Shown: positions 25,716-34,740 of the stretch, one piece after another
Layout: each line of letters starts with the position of its first letter
Numbering within the stretch: position 1 is the stretch's first letter
Assembly: GCA_025358125.1 (NCBI GenBank)
Contig: JANYKS010000104.1
Coordinates: 1-41,513, forward strand
Reading direction: 5' to 3'
DNA: 41,513 nt
Origin: Actinomycetes bacterium
GTDB taxonomy: Bacteria; Actinomycetota; Acidimicrobiia; Acidimicrobiales; Ilumatobacteraceae
The notes under the pieces: model-generated
What the model was told of the DNA's origin: nothing
The model's database searches: none
The model's input: the letters and a program-made list of their open reading frames with translations, nothing else
Translations under genes and position numbers: made by a program

Positions 25716-26843
25716 ATGAGTGTCATCACCCGGATCGACATCACCCATCATCAGCTTCCTCTCGACCCGGCGTTCCCCGCATCGTGGGACCCCCAACCGC
25801 GCACGAAGTTCCCGGCGACGATCGTGCGGGTGCACGACGATGAGGGTCGCCAGGGCATCGGTTCGGGCGACGCGATGTATGGCTTTGCTGACTACCAGCG
25901 CTACTTCATCGGTCAGGATCCGCTCGATCTGGAACGGCACGCAACGGTGTTGGCCAACATCGAATTCCACGCCGGGCGGCCTTGGCCGATGGACGTCGCG
26001 TTGTGGGATCTCGCCGGCAAGATCCGCGACGAACCGATCTGGAAGATGGTCGGAGGTCGCGGCAACCGAATCCGCGCGTACGCGTCGAGCGGCGTTCATC
26101 GCCCGGTGGCGGAGATGGTCGAGGTCGCCCGACGGACCATCGCGCTTGGATTCCCGGCGCTGAAGGTCCGCTTCGGCCGGCCGAGCATCGAGGTCGATCT
26201 CGCTGTGATCAAGGCCGTCCGCGACGCCGTCGGCGATCAGTTGGAACTGATGGTCGATTGCAATCAGGGTTGGCGGATGCCGTGGGACACTCAGCACCCG
26301 TGGACCGTCGATCACGCCACCGATGTGGCCCGCCAGTTGCATACCGAAAACGTCTATTGGATGGAGGAGCCGTTGCACCGCGGCGACTACGACGGGATGA
26401 CCGAATTGCGTAAACGAGTCGGGATCCGCATCGCCGGAGGCGAGTTGACGCGCGAGCCGTACGAGTTCCGGGAGCTGCTCGACCGCGAATGCTTCGATGT
26501 CTTCCAGCCCGATTGCGTGTGTGCCATGGGCATTTCCGGCCTCCGCAAGTTAGCGACCGAAGTCGCTCGGGCCGGCAAGATCTTCACGCCCCACACCTGG
26601 GGCAACGGCATCGGCGTGATGGCCAATCTGCATCTCACCGCTGGGACCGTCGGGGCGCCGTTTGTCGAGTTCCCCTTCGATCCACCCGAGTGGAGCACGG
26701 CACGGCGTGACTACATCCTTCGCGACACGATCGAGGCCGATGGCGATGGTTGGATCACGCTCTCGGATCGTCCCGGGCTCGGGGTCGAACTCGATGAGGG
26801 CGTGCTGAGCGCCACACTCACCGGCCGAGCCACCTTCGCGTAG
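25716..26843 (+). CDS. Enolase-superfamily (mandelate racemase/muconate-lactonizing type) enzyme
   Basis: A 375-residue TIM-barrel enzyme. Visible catalytic pieces: Lys150-X-Arg152 (LKVRFG) at the end of the second barrel strand, metal ligands Asp181 (MVDCNQGW), Glu217 (MEEPL) and Glu243 (AGGELT), and His293 (TPHTWGNG). A Lys-X-Arg plus His arrangement belongs to the mandelate racemase subgroup, which racemises, epimerises or dehydrates carboxylates. Members also include the 4-hydroxyproline-betaine 2-epimerase of betaine pathways. Next to an StcD-like demethylase, a betaine or amino-acid derivative is a reasonable guess, while acid-sugar dehydration remains equally possible. Followed after 10 bases by a TetR gene. 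Confidence 0.88.
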   Translation: MSVITRIDITHHQLPLDPAFPASWDPQPRTKFPATIVRVHDDEGRQGIGSGDAMYGFADYQRYFIGQDPLDLERHATVLANIEFHAGRPWPMDVALWDLAGKIRDEPIWKMVGGRGNRIRAYASSGVHRPVAEMVEVARRTIALGFPALKVRFGRPSIEVDLAVIKAVRDAVGDQLELMVDCNQGWRMPWDTQHPWTVDHATDVARQLHTENVYWMEEPLHRGDYDGMTELRKRVGIRIAGGELTREPYEFRELLDRECFDVFQPDCVCAMGISGLRKLATEVARAGKIFTPHTWGNGIGVMANLHLTAGTVGAPFVEFPFDPPEWSTARRDYILRDTIEADGDGWITLSDRPGLGVELDEGVLSATLTGRATFA

Positions 26844-26853
26844 GGTACCGGCC

Positions 26854-27462
26854 ATGGCGCGCACTCCCGATATCGAGATGAAGCGCGAACTGCTCGACCA
26901 AGTCGTCGCCTACCTCGCTGACCACGGTCTCGGTGACATGTCGCTGCGACCGATGGCCGCGGCGCTGGGGACGAGCCCGAACCGGTTGGTCCATCATTTC
27001 GGTTCCAAGCAGGAGCTCCTCGGTGCCGCGCTGGCGCAAGCGACGAAGATCCAGGTCGAGGTGCGAACCGTCTGGCTCGACCGAGAGCCGAAGATGACCC
27101 AGGCCAATCTGATGCGCAAGTGGTGGAAGTGGCTCAAGGCGTCGCCGGCGAACCTCGCCCTCACCCGTCTCGGCCTCGAAGCAGCGACGTTGGAAGCGAC
27201 CCACACCGGGCTCACCGGCGAGGTCCGTGCCGAGCAGATCGGTGTGTGGCGCGAGGACATCGAGCAGGGGCTTCTGGCTGAAGGCGTGCCGCTGGCGGAG
27301 GCGGTGATCGAGGCATCGATCCTCAAGGCGATGTTCACCGGCCTCGTGGTCGATCTGATGGCGACTGGCGATCGGCTCCGCTTGACGAGGGCGCTCGAGC
27401 AGGGACTCGGGCGGTTCGAGGCGCTCGAGGCAGCAGCCCGGGCGCGCGGGACCCCCGCCTGA
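26854..27462 (+). CDS. TetR-family transcriptional regulator
   Basis: A 202-residue repressor-type protein. The N-terminal helix-turn-helix spans about 10-55 (DMSLRPMAAALGTSPNRLVHHFGSKQELL), and a helical ligand-binding domain follows. The ATG lies 10 bases after the enolase-family stop, so the two genes are probably co-transcribed and the regulator may control the locus. The ligand is unknown. Confidence 0.9.
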   Translation: MARTPDIEMKRELLDQVVAYLADHGLGDMSLRPMAAALGTSPNRLVHHFGSKQELLGAALAQATKIQVEVRTVWLDREPKMTQANLMRKWWKWLKASPANLALTRLGLEAATLEATHTGLTGEVRAEQIGVWREDIEQGLLAEGVPLAEAVIEASILKAMFTGLVVDLMATGDRLRLTRALEQGLGRFEALEAAARARGTPA

Positions 27463-27562
27463 ATCGAGGATTGAATCGGGCCTGAGATCAGCGGCGAAAC
27501 CCCCGCGCATGTTCGCCCGAGACGTCAGCGCTGAAGTGTCCCTGAAGCCCGAATGGTGCGAG

Positions 27563-28510
<948 letters not shown>

Positions 28511-28558
28511 CGACCTCAGAGCCTATCCAGGCATCGAAGCGACGCGCCGGGGGACGCT

Positions 28559-29641
28559 TCAGAGCGTCGGCACGACGGCGTATGCCCCGCCGCCGCCAGC
28601 AGCGATCACATCGTCGAGCCAATTGCCGGCGTACACGTCGTTTGGACCCTGGATCAGGTCGTTCTCAGCGCCGGCCTGGGTGGTGACGAGCGTCCACGCC
28701 TGTCGTTTGTAGGTCCAGTTCTCCGGGAAAAGTTCGTGGGCCTGACGCCACCACGGCACCGCGGCGTCGTGACCGACGGTGTGCAGCAGGTGTTGACCGA
28801 TCTCGAAACATGCCGCGGCGCGGGCGTGGGCGTCAGGGCGAGGTTGGCTTCGCTCGACGACTTCTTGCGGACTCAGCGCGAACCGGCTCCGCGAACCGTT
28901 GTGGACCCAGTCGATGATCGCAGCGCGGTAGTCCTCGGCACAATCTGGGATCTTCTTCACTTCGCGCAATGCCTTGTCGAGCCGCTCCGGCAGGCCATCG
29001 GGGATGTCCATGTCACGGAGCGGACTGCGCTCGATCGTCGCCGCCTCTGCCGGGCGGACGATGTTGGCGTCTTCGTCGATCCAGATCGCCATCGGGATGT
29101 TGATGAAACCGAACAGCTCGCCCGTGACATGGCCCGTGTCGATCAGACTCGGATGGGTCGCAGCGGCCGCGTCTATCCAGGTAGAGGCATGGGCCGGGTT
29201 GACGTCGAGCGCAACGGTGACGACGGTGAGGCCGAGCGGTTCGAGTTCGATGTGGAGTGCCTGCCACCCGGGCAGACTCGTACGACAGCCTCAATAACTG
29301 GCCCAAGCCACGAGCAGCACCTTGCGACCGTGGAGCGTGCTGAGCCGGAACGGGTTGCCGTCGCGGGTGATCAGTTCGGGGTCGGCGGCGGCCGCGGTGC
29401 TGAGCGCACGACCGGTCGCGGTTGCCGGTCCGAGCGCCCACACGCCGTGCCCGGGGTCGTAGACGAGCGGCATGCCGAGTCGGCTCGCAATGACCTCGAT
29501 ATCGACCGAACCATCAGCGCGCAGTGAGCCGGGAGCTGGGACGCACACCTCACCACGGCACAGGCCCTGCGGCTTGGCGGCCCATCCGGTGCGATCGGCG
29601 ATGTCGTCGGGCTTGACGCTGCCGAGAGATTGGAGGATCAC
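28559..29641 (-). CDS. Predicted selenocysteine-containing redoxin (TGA at codon 117)
   Basis: A single frame from GTG 29641 to TGA 28559 (360 residues) contains one internal TGA at 29293-29291, codon 117. The sequence around it reads KVLLVAWASY-[TGA]-GCRTSLPGWQALH, the AhpC/TSA/TlpA-like redoxin active site with the TGA where a cysteine is expected, followed by Gly-Cys. The redoxin fold continues in the same frame after it (LGLTVVTVALDVNPA, FINIPMAIWIDEDANIV), with a helical C-terminal extension (about 260-360). A hairpin fitting the bacterial SECIS rules begins 11 bases after the TGA. Translated with selenocysteine it would be a U-X-C thiol/selenol oxidoreductase or peroxidase. Nine bases separate it from the SCO6745-family gene upstream. 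Alternatives are a sense-to-stop mutation (pseudogene) or sequencing error, but codons on both sides look fully constrained. The selenocysteine machinery is not in this window. Confidence 0.8.
29255..29293 (-). promoter_or_regulatory. Selenocysteine TGA codon and bacterial SECIS-like hairpin
   Basis: On the minus strand the TGA (29293-29291) is followed by an 11-base spacer. Then come GAGT and CTGCC pairing with GGCAG and ACTC (nine pairs, two bulged bases), closing the five-base loop CGGGT. The loop begins 21 bases after the TGA and has G at its second position. A distance of about 16-37 bases and an early G in a small loop are the accepted features for SelB recognition in bacteria. Confidence 0.75.
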
Positions 29642-29650
29642 GCCAACACC

Positions 29651-30556
29651 CTATGCGTCGCCGGTGGCCTGTTTGGCAAGATCGTGGGGACCGGAACGGA
29701 GATAGCCAAATCCTGCGCGCACGGCCGCGCCCCAGGGTTCGAGGATCTCGAACAGCTCGTGGATGTCGTCGCCGAGTGCGCCGATGGCCCCGGCCATCTG
29801 TGAATCGGTGACCGTCTCGATCAACTCGCGGGCCTCGCGCCCGGTGGCGGTCAAGGCGTCGGCGGTGATCAGGCCGCGTCCCTGCAAGCTCTCGGCGGCC
29901 GCGTCGAACTGATCGTTGGTCCAACCTCGGGTGCGGCTGTAGGAGCGCATCGGCACGCCCCAGTACAACTCGCTCAGCAGTCCGATCTGGGTCGCGTTCA
30001 GACCGGCCGAGATCCATGCGGCCGTGTGGCTGTCGCCGCGGTACTCGCGCAGCATGTCGCCCATCCTCCACATCTTCCCGATCGGCGTGTCCGGCAGCGA
30101 TTGCGAACCGAGCCCGGCGTACAATGGGCGACCTTCCGGGCGCAGCGGCTCGATCGCCCGGGTGAGGAGTTCGTTGACCCGGGCGATGCCCTCTGGTTCC
30201 TCGCCGAGGATGCGGACGAGCTGCGCGATCGCGCCGTCGTCGCGCGCCTGGCAGATGGTGGGGGCATCCGTGCGACTCCAGCCGATGGCAACGCACCGGA
30301 CGACGACCTCCGGGTTGAACACGCCGAATGCCGCCGCGACGACGCCGCCCGCCACCTGGCCCATGACGCTGCCCCGGCTCGTGAAGTACGCCGGACCGTC
30401 GGGCAGAGCGACGCCGCTCGCGTTCGCCGGGCTCGGATCGAAGCCGAGCGCGACGTAGTTGGCGTGGCATTCGGGGGCGAAGTACACCTGCCCGGCGAGG
30501 GGTTCGAGGACGGACCCGAGTTTGCGGGCACGTTCGGAGAGCGTCTCTGTGTCCAT
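29651..30556 (-). CDS. SCO6745-family protein (helix-turn-helix-like, function unknown)
   Basis: A 301-residue protein resembling the actinobacterial SCO6745/SalK family. Features seen: PLAGQVYFAPECHANYVALGF near the N-terminus, a Gly/Ala-rich middle (GSVMGQVAGGVVAAAFGVFNP), and a C-terminal MarR-like winged-helix part (LYWGVPMRSYSRTRGWTNDQFDAAAESLQGRGLI). No catalytic motif is evident. It is the first gene of a two-gene unit with the selenocysteine redoxin nine bases downstream, so the two may act in the same stress or redox response. Confidence 0.85.
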   Translation of the reverse strand: MDTETLSERARKLGSVLEPLAGQVYFAPECHANYVALGFDPSPANASGVALPDGPAYFTSRGSVMGQVAGGVVAAAFGVFNPEVVVRCVAIGWSRTDAPTICQARDDGAIAQLVRILGEEPEGIARVNELLTRAIEPLRPEGRPLYAGLGSQSLPDTPIGKMWRMGDMLREYRGDSHTAAWISAGLNATQIGLLSELYWGVPMRSYSRTRGWTNDQFDAAAESLQGRGLITADALTATGREARELIETVTDSQMAGAIGALGDDIHELFEILEPWGAAVRAGFGYLRSGPHDLAKQATGDA

Positions 30557-30656
30557 TCGCGCACGCTACGTGTCGAATCGCTCTCGATCCGAAGTCGAGC
30601 AACCCTACCCCTGTTCGAGAACCTCGCGAGTTCCGGCGGCGCTAGCGTTCGGGGCC

Positions 30657-31097
30657 GTGCCCGGTCCTATCACTGTCCATATCGCCGACGAGGTGACACC
30701 AGCGGTTGTCGACGCGTTCGCGAGGTTGATCCCGCAACTGTCGCGGTCGTCGCTGCCGCCCACACGTCGAGAACTCGAGCAGATGGTTTCGTCGCCGGCA
30801 ACCGATGTGCTGCTGGCAGGAGACGACGAATCGATCCTCGGCGCGCTGACCCTCGTGGTGTTCCGGATCCCCACCGGGGTGCGCGCTTGGATCGAGGACG
30901 TGGTGGTCGACGACGCGGCCCGTGGCCGAGGTGTCGGCCAGGCCTTGAACGAGTTCGCGTTGGATCTCGCCCGGGCCAAGGGTGCCAAGACTGTTGATCT
31001 GACGTCGCGTCCGTCCCGCGAGGAAGCCAATCGGCTGTATCAGCGCCTCGGCTTCGTGCTGCGCGAAACGAACGTATACCGGATCGGTGTCGGATAG
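30657..31097 (+). CDS. GNAT-family N-acetyltransferase
   Basis: A 146-residue acetyltransferase. The acetyl-CoA motif is ARGRGVGQALNEFALDLAR (about 98-116), preceded by the strand WIEDVVVDD and followed by a C-terminal NRLYQRLGFVLRETNVYRI, the usual final strand pair. The substrate is unknown. The GTG at 30657 fits the domain boundaries; an upstream frame extension overlaps the divergent SCO6745-family gene and is not family-like. Confidence 0.9.
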   Translation: MPGPITVHIADEVTPAVVDAFARLIPQLSRSSLPPTRRELEQMVSSPATDVLLAGDDESILGALTLVVFRIPTGVRAWIEDVVVDDAARGRGVGQALNEFALDLARAKGAKTVDLTSRPSREEANRLYQRLGFVLRETNVYRIGVG

Positions 31098-31119
31098 GCG
31101 CGGGAAACCGACATGTGTT

Positions 31120-31515
31120 CTACGCCGCTCGCGGCCTCGGAAAGACCCGTGATCCCGAACGGCAGACAATGGTGCCGATCGGGAAGGCGCTGCAAACTTC
31201 GCGAATTTCGATGAGGTGATCGGCGACGAGTTCGTCCTGTTCAGCGGGATCCAAGTATCCCAGCCAGCCACCGCGTTCGAGCGAGTCACGTACGGCGCCG
31301 GCCAGCGTGTCGGGGTTCATGTGGGGCAGGTCCGCCACCATTGCCGTGGTCGTCGCCATGGAACTGGCCAACCCCGGAAATCCGCGGCCACAGCCGCACA
31401 TGTCGGGCGAACAGCATTCGGAGCCGAGCGTCGTCACCAACTCGCCCTCCAGCGTTGCGCAATAGTCATCCGGGTGTGCTCCCTGTGACTCGTGAGTTGC
31501 AACCAAGACCTTCAT
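31120..31515 (-). CDS. Cys-rich small hypothetical protein
   Basis: A 131-residue protein, MKVLVATHESQGAHPDDYCATLEG at the start, with a cysteine-rich centre CCSPDMCGCGRGF (about 34-46) that could bind a metal. Further cysteines lie towards the C-terminus (EVCSAFPIGTIVCRSG). The function is not recognised. It is divergent from the UbiA-family gene (about 100 bases) and convergent with the GNAT gene (22 bases). Confidence 0.7.
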   Translation of the reverse strand: MKVLVATHESQGAHPDDYCATLEGELVTTLGSECCSPDMCGCGRGFPGLASSMATTTAMVADLPHMNPDTLAGAVRDSLERGGWLGYLDPAEQDELVADHLIEIREVCSAFPIGTIVCRSGSRVFPRPRAA

Positions 31516-31614
31516 GTCCGTGTCCCTTCGATCGGCGTGTCCGGACAGCATGAACGAAGGGTGCGCGACTGTTGGCCGCGCAACCAACCCGTCCGGCGCA
31601 GCAATACTGCAGAG

Positions 31615-32430
31615 GTGATCCCGCTCCTGCGCTCGAGCCATTTCCAGCCGACAATGGCAGTCACGGGATTCGCAACAGCGTTGGCGCTGTCGGCCGGCAG
31701 GGGTACCGGCGCGATCCTGGTTGCCGCGGCCGTGCTGTGTGGCCAACTGTCGGTTGGCTGGAGCAATGACTACATCGATCGGGCCCGTGACCGGACCGCT
31801 GCTCGAATGGACAAACCGATCGTCGCAGGGAGCGTCTCGGCCCGCCTCGTGTGGAGATGCGCTCTTGTTGCGGCCGCGGCGTGCGTGCCGCTCTCGATGC
31901 TGTCGGGATGGCGGGCCGGCCTGGTCCACCTGGGGGCCGTTGCCATGGCGTGGATGTACAACCTGTCGCTGAAGAACACGGCTGCGAGTGTCGTGCCGTA
32001 TGCACTCGCGTTCGGAGCGCTGCCCATTTTCGTGTCGTTGGGGTTGTCCGGCCACCCGCTGCCACCTGGGTGGGCGATCACTGCGGCGGCGCTGTTGGGC
32101 GCCGGTGCTCACTTCGTGAACACCTTGCCGGATCTGGGTGATGACGCGCTCACCGGGGTGCGGGGTCTGCCCCACCGGCTCGGGCCCCGGCTGTCGTTGA
32201 TCGGTGGGACGGTATTGATGGCGTCGGCGACGGCGACCCTTGCGGTGTTCCCGCGCGGTCGGCTTGGCCCGCTCGGCACGGCGCTGATCGTCGGCGCGTT
32301 CGCAGCGATCGGCGGGGTGATCGTCTCGGCGCTCTCCGGTCACCCCAGAGCCGCGTGGTCCCTCACGCTGTGCGCGGCTGGTCTGACCGTGGCCGTCTAT
32401 CTGGCCAACGGGACGGCGCTGCGCTCCTGA
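31615..32430 (+). CDS. UbiA-family prenyltransferase
   Basis: A 271-residue integral membrane protein with the first Asp-rich motif NDYIDRARD at 51-59 and a second (LPDLGDD) in the second half, both needed for Mg-diphosphate binding. About eight hydrophobic segments. The family attaches prenyl chains to aromatic acceptors for quinones, haem O, chlorophyll or lipids. It lacks the sequence detail needed to choose among them; no menaquinone genes are adjacent. GTG start at 31615, with no in-frame family similarity further upstream. Confidence 0.87.
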   Translation: MIPLLRSSHFQPTMAVTGFATALALSAGRGTGAILVAAAVLCGQLSVGWSNDYIDRARDRTAARMDKPIVAGSVSARLVWRCALVAAAACVPLSMLSGWRAGLVHLGAVAMAWMYNLSLKNTAASVVPYALAFGALPIFVSLGLSGHPLPPGWAITAAALLGAGAHFVNTLPDLGDDALTGVRGLPHRLGPRLSLIGGTVLMASATATLAVFPRGRLGPLGTALIVGAFAAIGGVIVSALSGHPRAAWSLTLCAAGLTVAVYLANGTALRS

Positions 32431-32470
32431 CCGGCGATTTCTCCCGAACGGCGCCCGGCAACTCTTCGGG

Positions 32471-33244
32471 TCAGGCCCCGAAGAACGTCATCACAGCATC
32501 GGCGGTTTCCTCGAACCGCTCCCAGTAGAGCATGTGCCCGCAGTCGATCCGCACGATGCTGAGTCGGTGGCCGAACAACCCCTCCAGCCCGGCCACCGTT
32601 TGGTCGGTGACGAGTCCGGCCTGCTCGGCGATCACGAGCAGGGTCGGCCGCGGTTCGATCATGGCCGGCAGCGGATAGCTGAGTTCGCCCCAGCCCGTGA
32701 CGACCGCCGGCTTGTGGTAGCGGAACCGGTAGCGGCCGTCGTCGCCGAGAGTGAGGTGCGCTTCGATTTCTTCGATCACCGCCGGGTTGATGACTTCGGC
32801 GGCCCCGCCGTTGCGGGCGATCGTTGCCTCCTCTACGGAATTCCAGCCCTCGGCGGCGATGGTTTCGAGCGCGGCCGTGGTCGAGAACTCGCCGGATTGG
32901 GCGAGTGCCGGATCGAGCATCACGAGGCGCTTGACCCGGTGCGGGGCCCGGGCCAGCAGGCTCAGGCCGATGGCCCCGCCGTAGGAGTGGCCGACGACAT
33001 CGAGTTCGGCGAGACCCAACGAATCGAGCGTGTCGAGCAAGTCGGTAAGGTGCTGGGGGATCGACCACGGCCCGTCGTACGTCGAGCGGCCATGACCGCG
33101 TAGATCGACCGCAATCGTGCGCCGCTGCGGCCATGCCTGCTCTGCCAGGCGCCGGAACCGCCGACCATGAGCCGTGATGCCGTGGATAGCAAGCATCGGT
33201 TCACCGGCGGGATCGCCGAACTCGTGGATGTTGAGGATCGTCAC
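32471..33244 (-). CDS. Alpha/beta-fold hydrolase
   Basis: A 257-residue hydrolase. Oxyanion-hole segment HGITAHG (21-27), nucleophile Ser87 in GHSYGGAIG and catalytic His237 in DCGHMLYWER. The DLRGHGRS segment (47-54) is typical of the family. The substrate (ester, lactone or epoxide-like) cannot be told. The GTG at 33244 gives the standard MTILNIHEFG N-terminus. Convergent with the UbiA gene (40 bases) and divergent from the SRPBCC gene. Confidence 0.9.
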   Translation of the reverse strand: MTILNIHEFGDPAGEPMLAIHGITAHGRRFRRLAEQAWPQRRTIAVDLRGHGRSTYDGPWSIPQHLTDLLDTLDSLGLAELDVVGHSYGGAIGLSLLARAPHRVKRLVMLDPALAQSGEFSTTAALETIAAEGWNSVEEATIARNGGAAEVINPAVIEEIEAHLTLGDDGRYRFRYHKPAVVTGWGELSYPLPAMIEPRPTLLVIAEQAGLVTDQTVAGLEGLFGHRLSIVRIDCGHMLYWERFEETADAVMTFFGA

Positions 33245-33341
33245 GGGCCGAATGGTACTTTTCAACCGTGCGCCGGCTTGCAGGAGGAATCGAATTCCCG
33301 GTCCTTTCGGGCCCATCCCGGTCGATTGGGCGCTGATCACC

Positions 33342-33881
33342 GTGGGCAAACTCCAGTCGGAGGGACGTTCGTCCGTCATCACGTCCGCATCGGCACGGGC
33401 CGTGTGGGAGATCATCACCGACCCGAAACGAATCGGCGAGTGGAGTCACGAGACACACGATGGTGATTGGATCGGCCGCTCGAACACCGCCGTCCCCGGT
33501 GCGCGCTTCAGCGGCTCGAACAGGCTCGGCCGGCTGAAATGGACCCGTGTCAATCAGGTGGTCGAGGTCCATCCGGGGCGCCATTACAGCTGGCGCACCG
33601 TGCCGTCGGCGCTGTACCCGGACAGCACGCTGTGGACGATCACGCTCGAACCCCACGCCGAGGGCACCGAGATCGTGCAGACATTCGAGGTACTCAGGAT
33701 CAACCCGATCATCAACCGGCTGTATTACCTCGTCGCGCCCGCGCACCGGCAGCGCCAGGCCGCGCTCACCGCCGACCTGCGCCGGTTGGCCGACGTTGCC
33801 GAACTCCTCACATCGTCTCGCGGGTCATATCCTCGCCAGCCTGGCGGACCTGCCAATCGCGATCCACGAGCGCAGCCGTGA
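33342..33881 (+). CDS. SRPBCC-family (START-like) protein
   Basis: About 179 residues forming one polyketide-cyclase/START-like hydrophobic pocket fold. Signature pieces: SVITSASARAVWEIITDPKRIGEWSHE at the start, GARFSGSNRLGRLKWTRVNQVVEV in the middle, and the final helix RQRQAALTADLRRLADVAELL. A ligand-binding role is inferred from the fold only. The GTG at 33342 is preferred because it sits just before the conserved strand; an ATG at 33252 would add 30 non-conserved residues. Its last 74 bases overlap the convergent HEAT-repeat gene. Confidence 0.75.
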   Translation: MGKLQSEGRSSVITSASARAVWEIITDPKRIGEWSHETHDGDWIGRSNTAVPGARFSGSNRLGRLKWTRVNQVVEVHPGRHYSWRTVPSALYPDSTLWTITLEPHAEGTEIVQTFEVLRINPIINRLYYLVAPAHRQRQAALTADLRRLADVAELLTSSRGSYPRQPGGPANRDPRAQP

Positions 33882-34419
33882 TCGCGGCGTCCACTGCCTC
33901 TCCTTCGAATGGGGCGAGGGCGAGAACGGCTCTGCGGCGCACCGCCGGCTTGTCGGTGCACCCGACGAGGATCGCCGGCAGCCCACGATCATCACCGATC
34001 GCGCCGAGGGCTGCGACAGCCGCTTCGCGCACGAGTGCGTCATCGTGCGATGTGGCCAGCGAGATCAGCCGGCTCAGCACGTCGTCGTCGACGACTTCGT
34101 GTTCGCCACACGACCACGCGGCGACTTCGATCACGGTCGGGTCGCCGTCGTGCAGGAGTGCGAGCAGCGAGACCGCCGGATAGTGAGCAGCCACTTCGGC
34201 CGCGCGCCGGCGAACGGGAGCGGCCGGATCGGCGAAGCTGGCCCGCAGCTCGTCGGGCCGCAGCGCGCCGAGTCGGTGCAGAGCGCCGAGCGCGGTGCCG
34301 CGCACCGACGGCTCCGGGTCGGCGAGCCCCGCGCGCGCGGTGTCAGGGTCTCCCATGTGACCGGCCAGGGCGATGACACGTCGTCGGTGGGCCGCCAACG
34401 GGGCCAGGCTCGCGCTCAT
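33808..34419 (-). CDS. HEAT-repeat protein
   Basis: A 203-residue, alanine-rich helical protein made of about five HEAT-like helix pairs, for example DPEPSVRGTALGALHRLG, DPAAPVRRRAAEVAAHYP and HDDALVREAAVAALGAIGDD. These usually form a curved protein-binding scaffold; the partner is unknown. The start ATG overlaps the stop of the upstream membrane-protein gene by four bases (ATGA), which supports both genes. Confidence 0.82.
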   Translation of the reverse strand: MSASLAPLAAHRRRVIALAGHMGDPDTARAGLADPEPSVRGTALGALHRLGALRPDELRASFADPAAPVRRRAAEVAAHYPAVSLLALLHDGDPTVIEVAAWSCGEHEVVDDDVLSRLISLATSHDDALVREAAVAALGAIGDDRGLPAILVGCTDKPAVRRRAVLALAPFEGEAVDAAITAALVDRDWQVRQAGEDMTRETM

Positions 34420-34730
34420 TTCTTGAGCAAATCGGAAAGGGTTGTGACCGCATAGGCCACCCCGGCCGCGGCCACGATCGCGATCAGCGCGCCGGTCAGC
34501 ACCGTGAGCAAGCCGGCGCTTCCGAGCGCCCAGACGGTTCGCCAGATCGGCGTTCGACGGTACGTCGGCGCGGCAATCTCGGTCACGGCGATCCCCGCTG
34601 TGGGCGGTTTGAACCCGCGTGGCAATCTGGGGGCGGCTCTGGCAGTCTTTCGCCATCCGACGCACAGAAGTGCGAACATGGCGAGGCCGGCGATCCATGC
34701 GGCCCGGATGGTGAAATCAGTGATCGACAC
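34416..34730 (-). CDS. Small membrane protein, function unknown
   Basis: About 104 residues with two hydrophobic segments (about 8-22, FTIRAAWIAGLAMFALLCVGW, and 68-92, ALGSAGLLTVLTGALIAIV), joined by a Pro/Arg-rich basic loop. The start (GTG 34730) is uncertain. The stop overlaps the HEAT-repeat start, so they form a coupled pair, and the proteins may work together at the membrane. It overlaps the 5' region of the divergent S16 protease if the earlier start of that gene (34708) is used. Confidence 0.55.
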   Translation of the reverse strand: MSITDFTIRAAWIAGLAMFALLCVGWRKTARAAPRLPRGFKPPTAGIAVTEIAAPTYRRTPIWRTVWALGSAGLLTVLTGALIAIVAAAGVAYAVTTLSDLLKK

Positions 34731-34740
34731 GCAACAGGAA

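Noticed and set aside
28559-29641. Pseudogene explanation for the redoxin with an internal TGA
   Set aside because: The only lesion is one TGA exactly at the cysteine column, the frame is intact on both sides, and a SECIS-like hairpin follows. Kept only as the alternative.
32443-32470. cccgaa/ttcggg stem between UbiA and the hydrolase as a terminator
   Set aside because: Only six pairs with a large loop and no T run; too weak to list.
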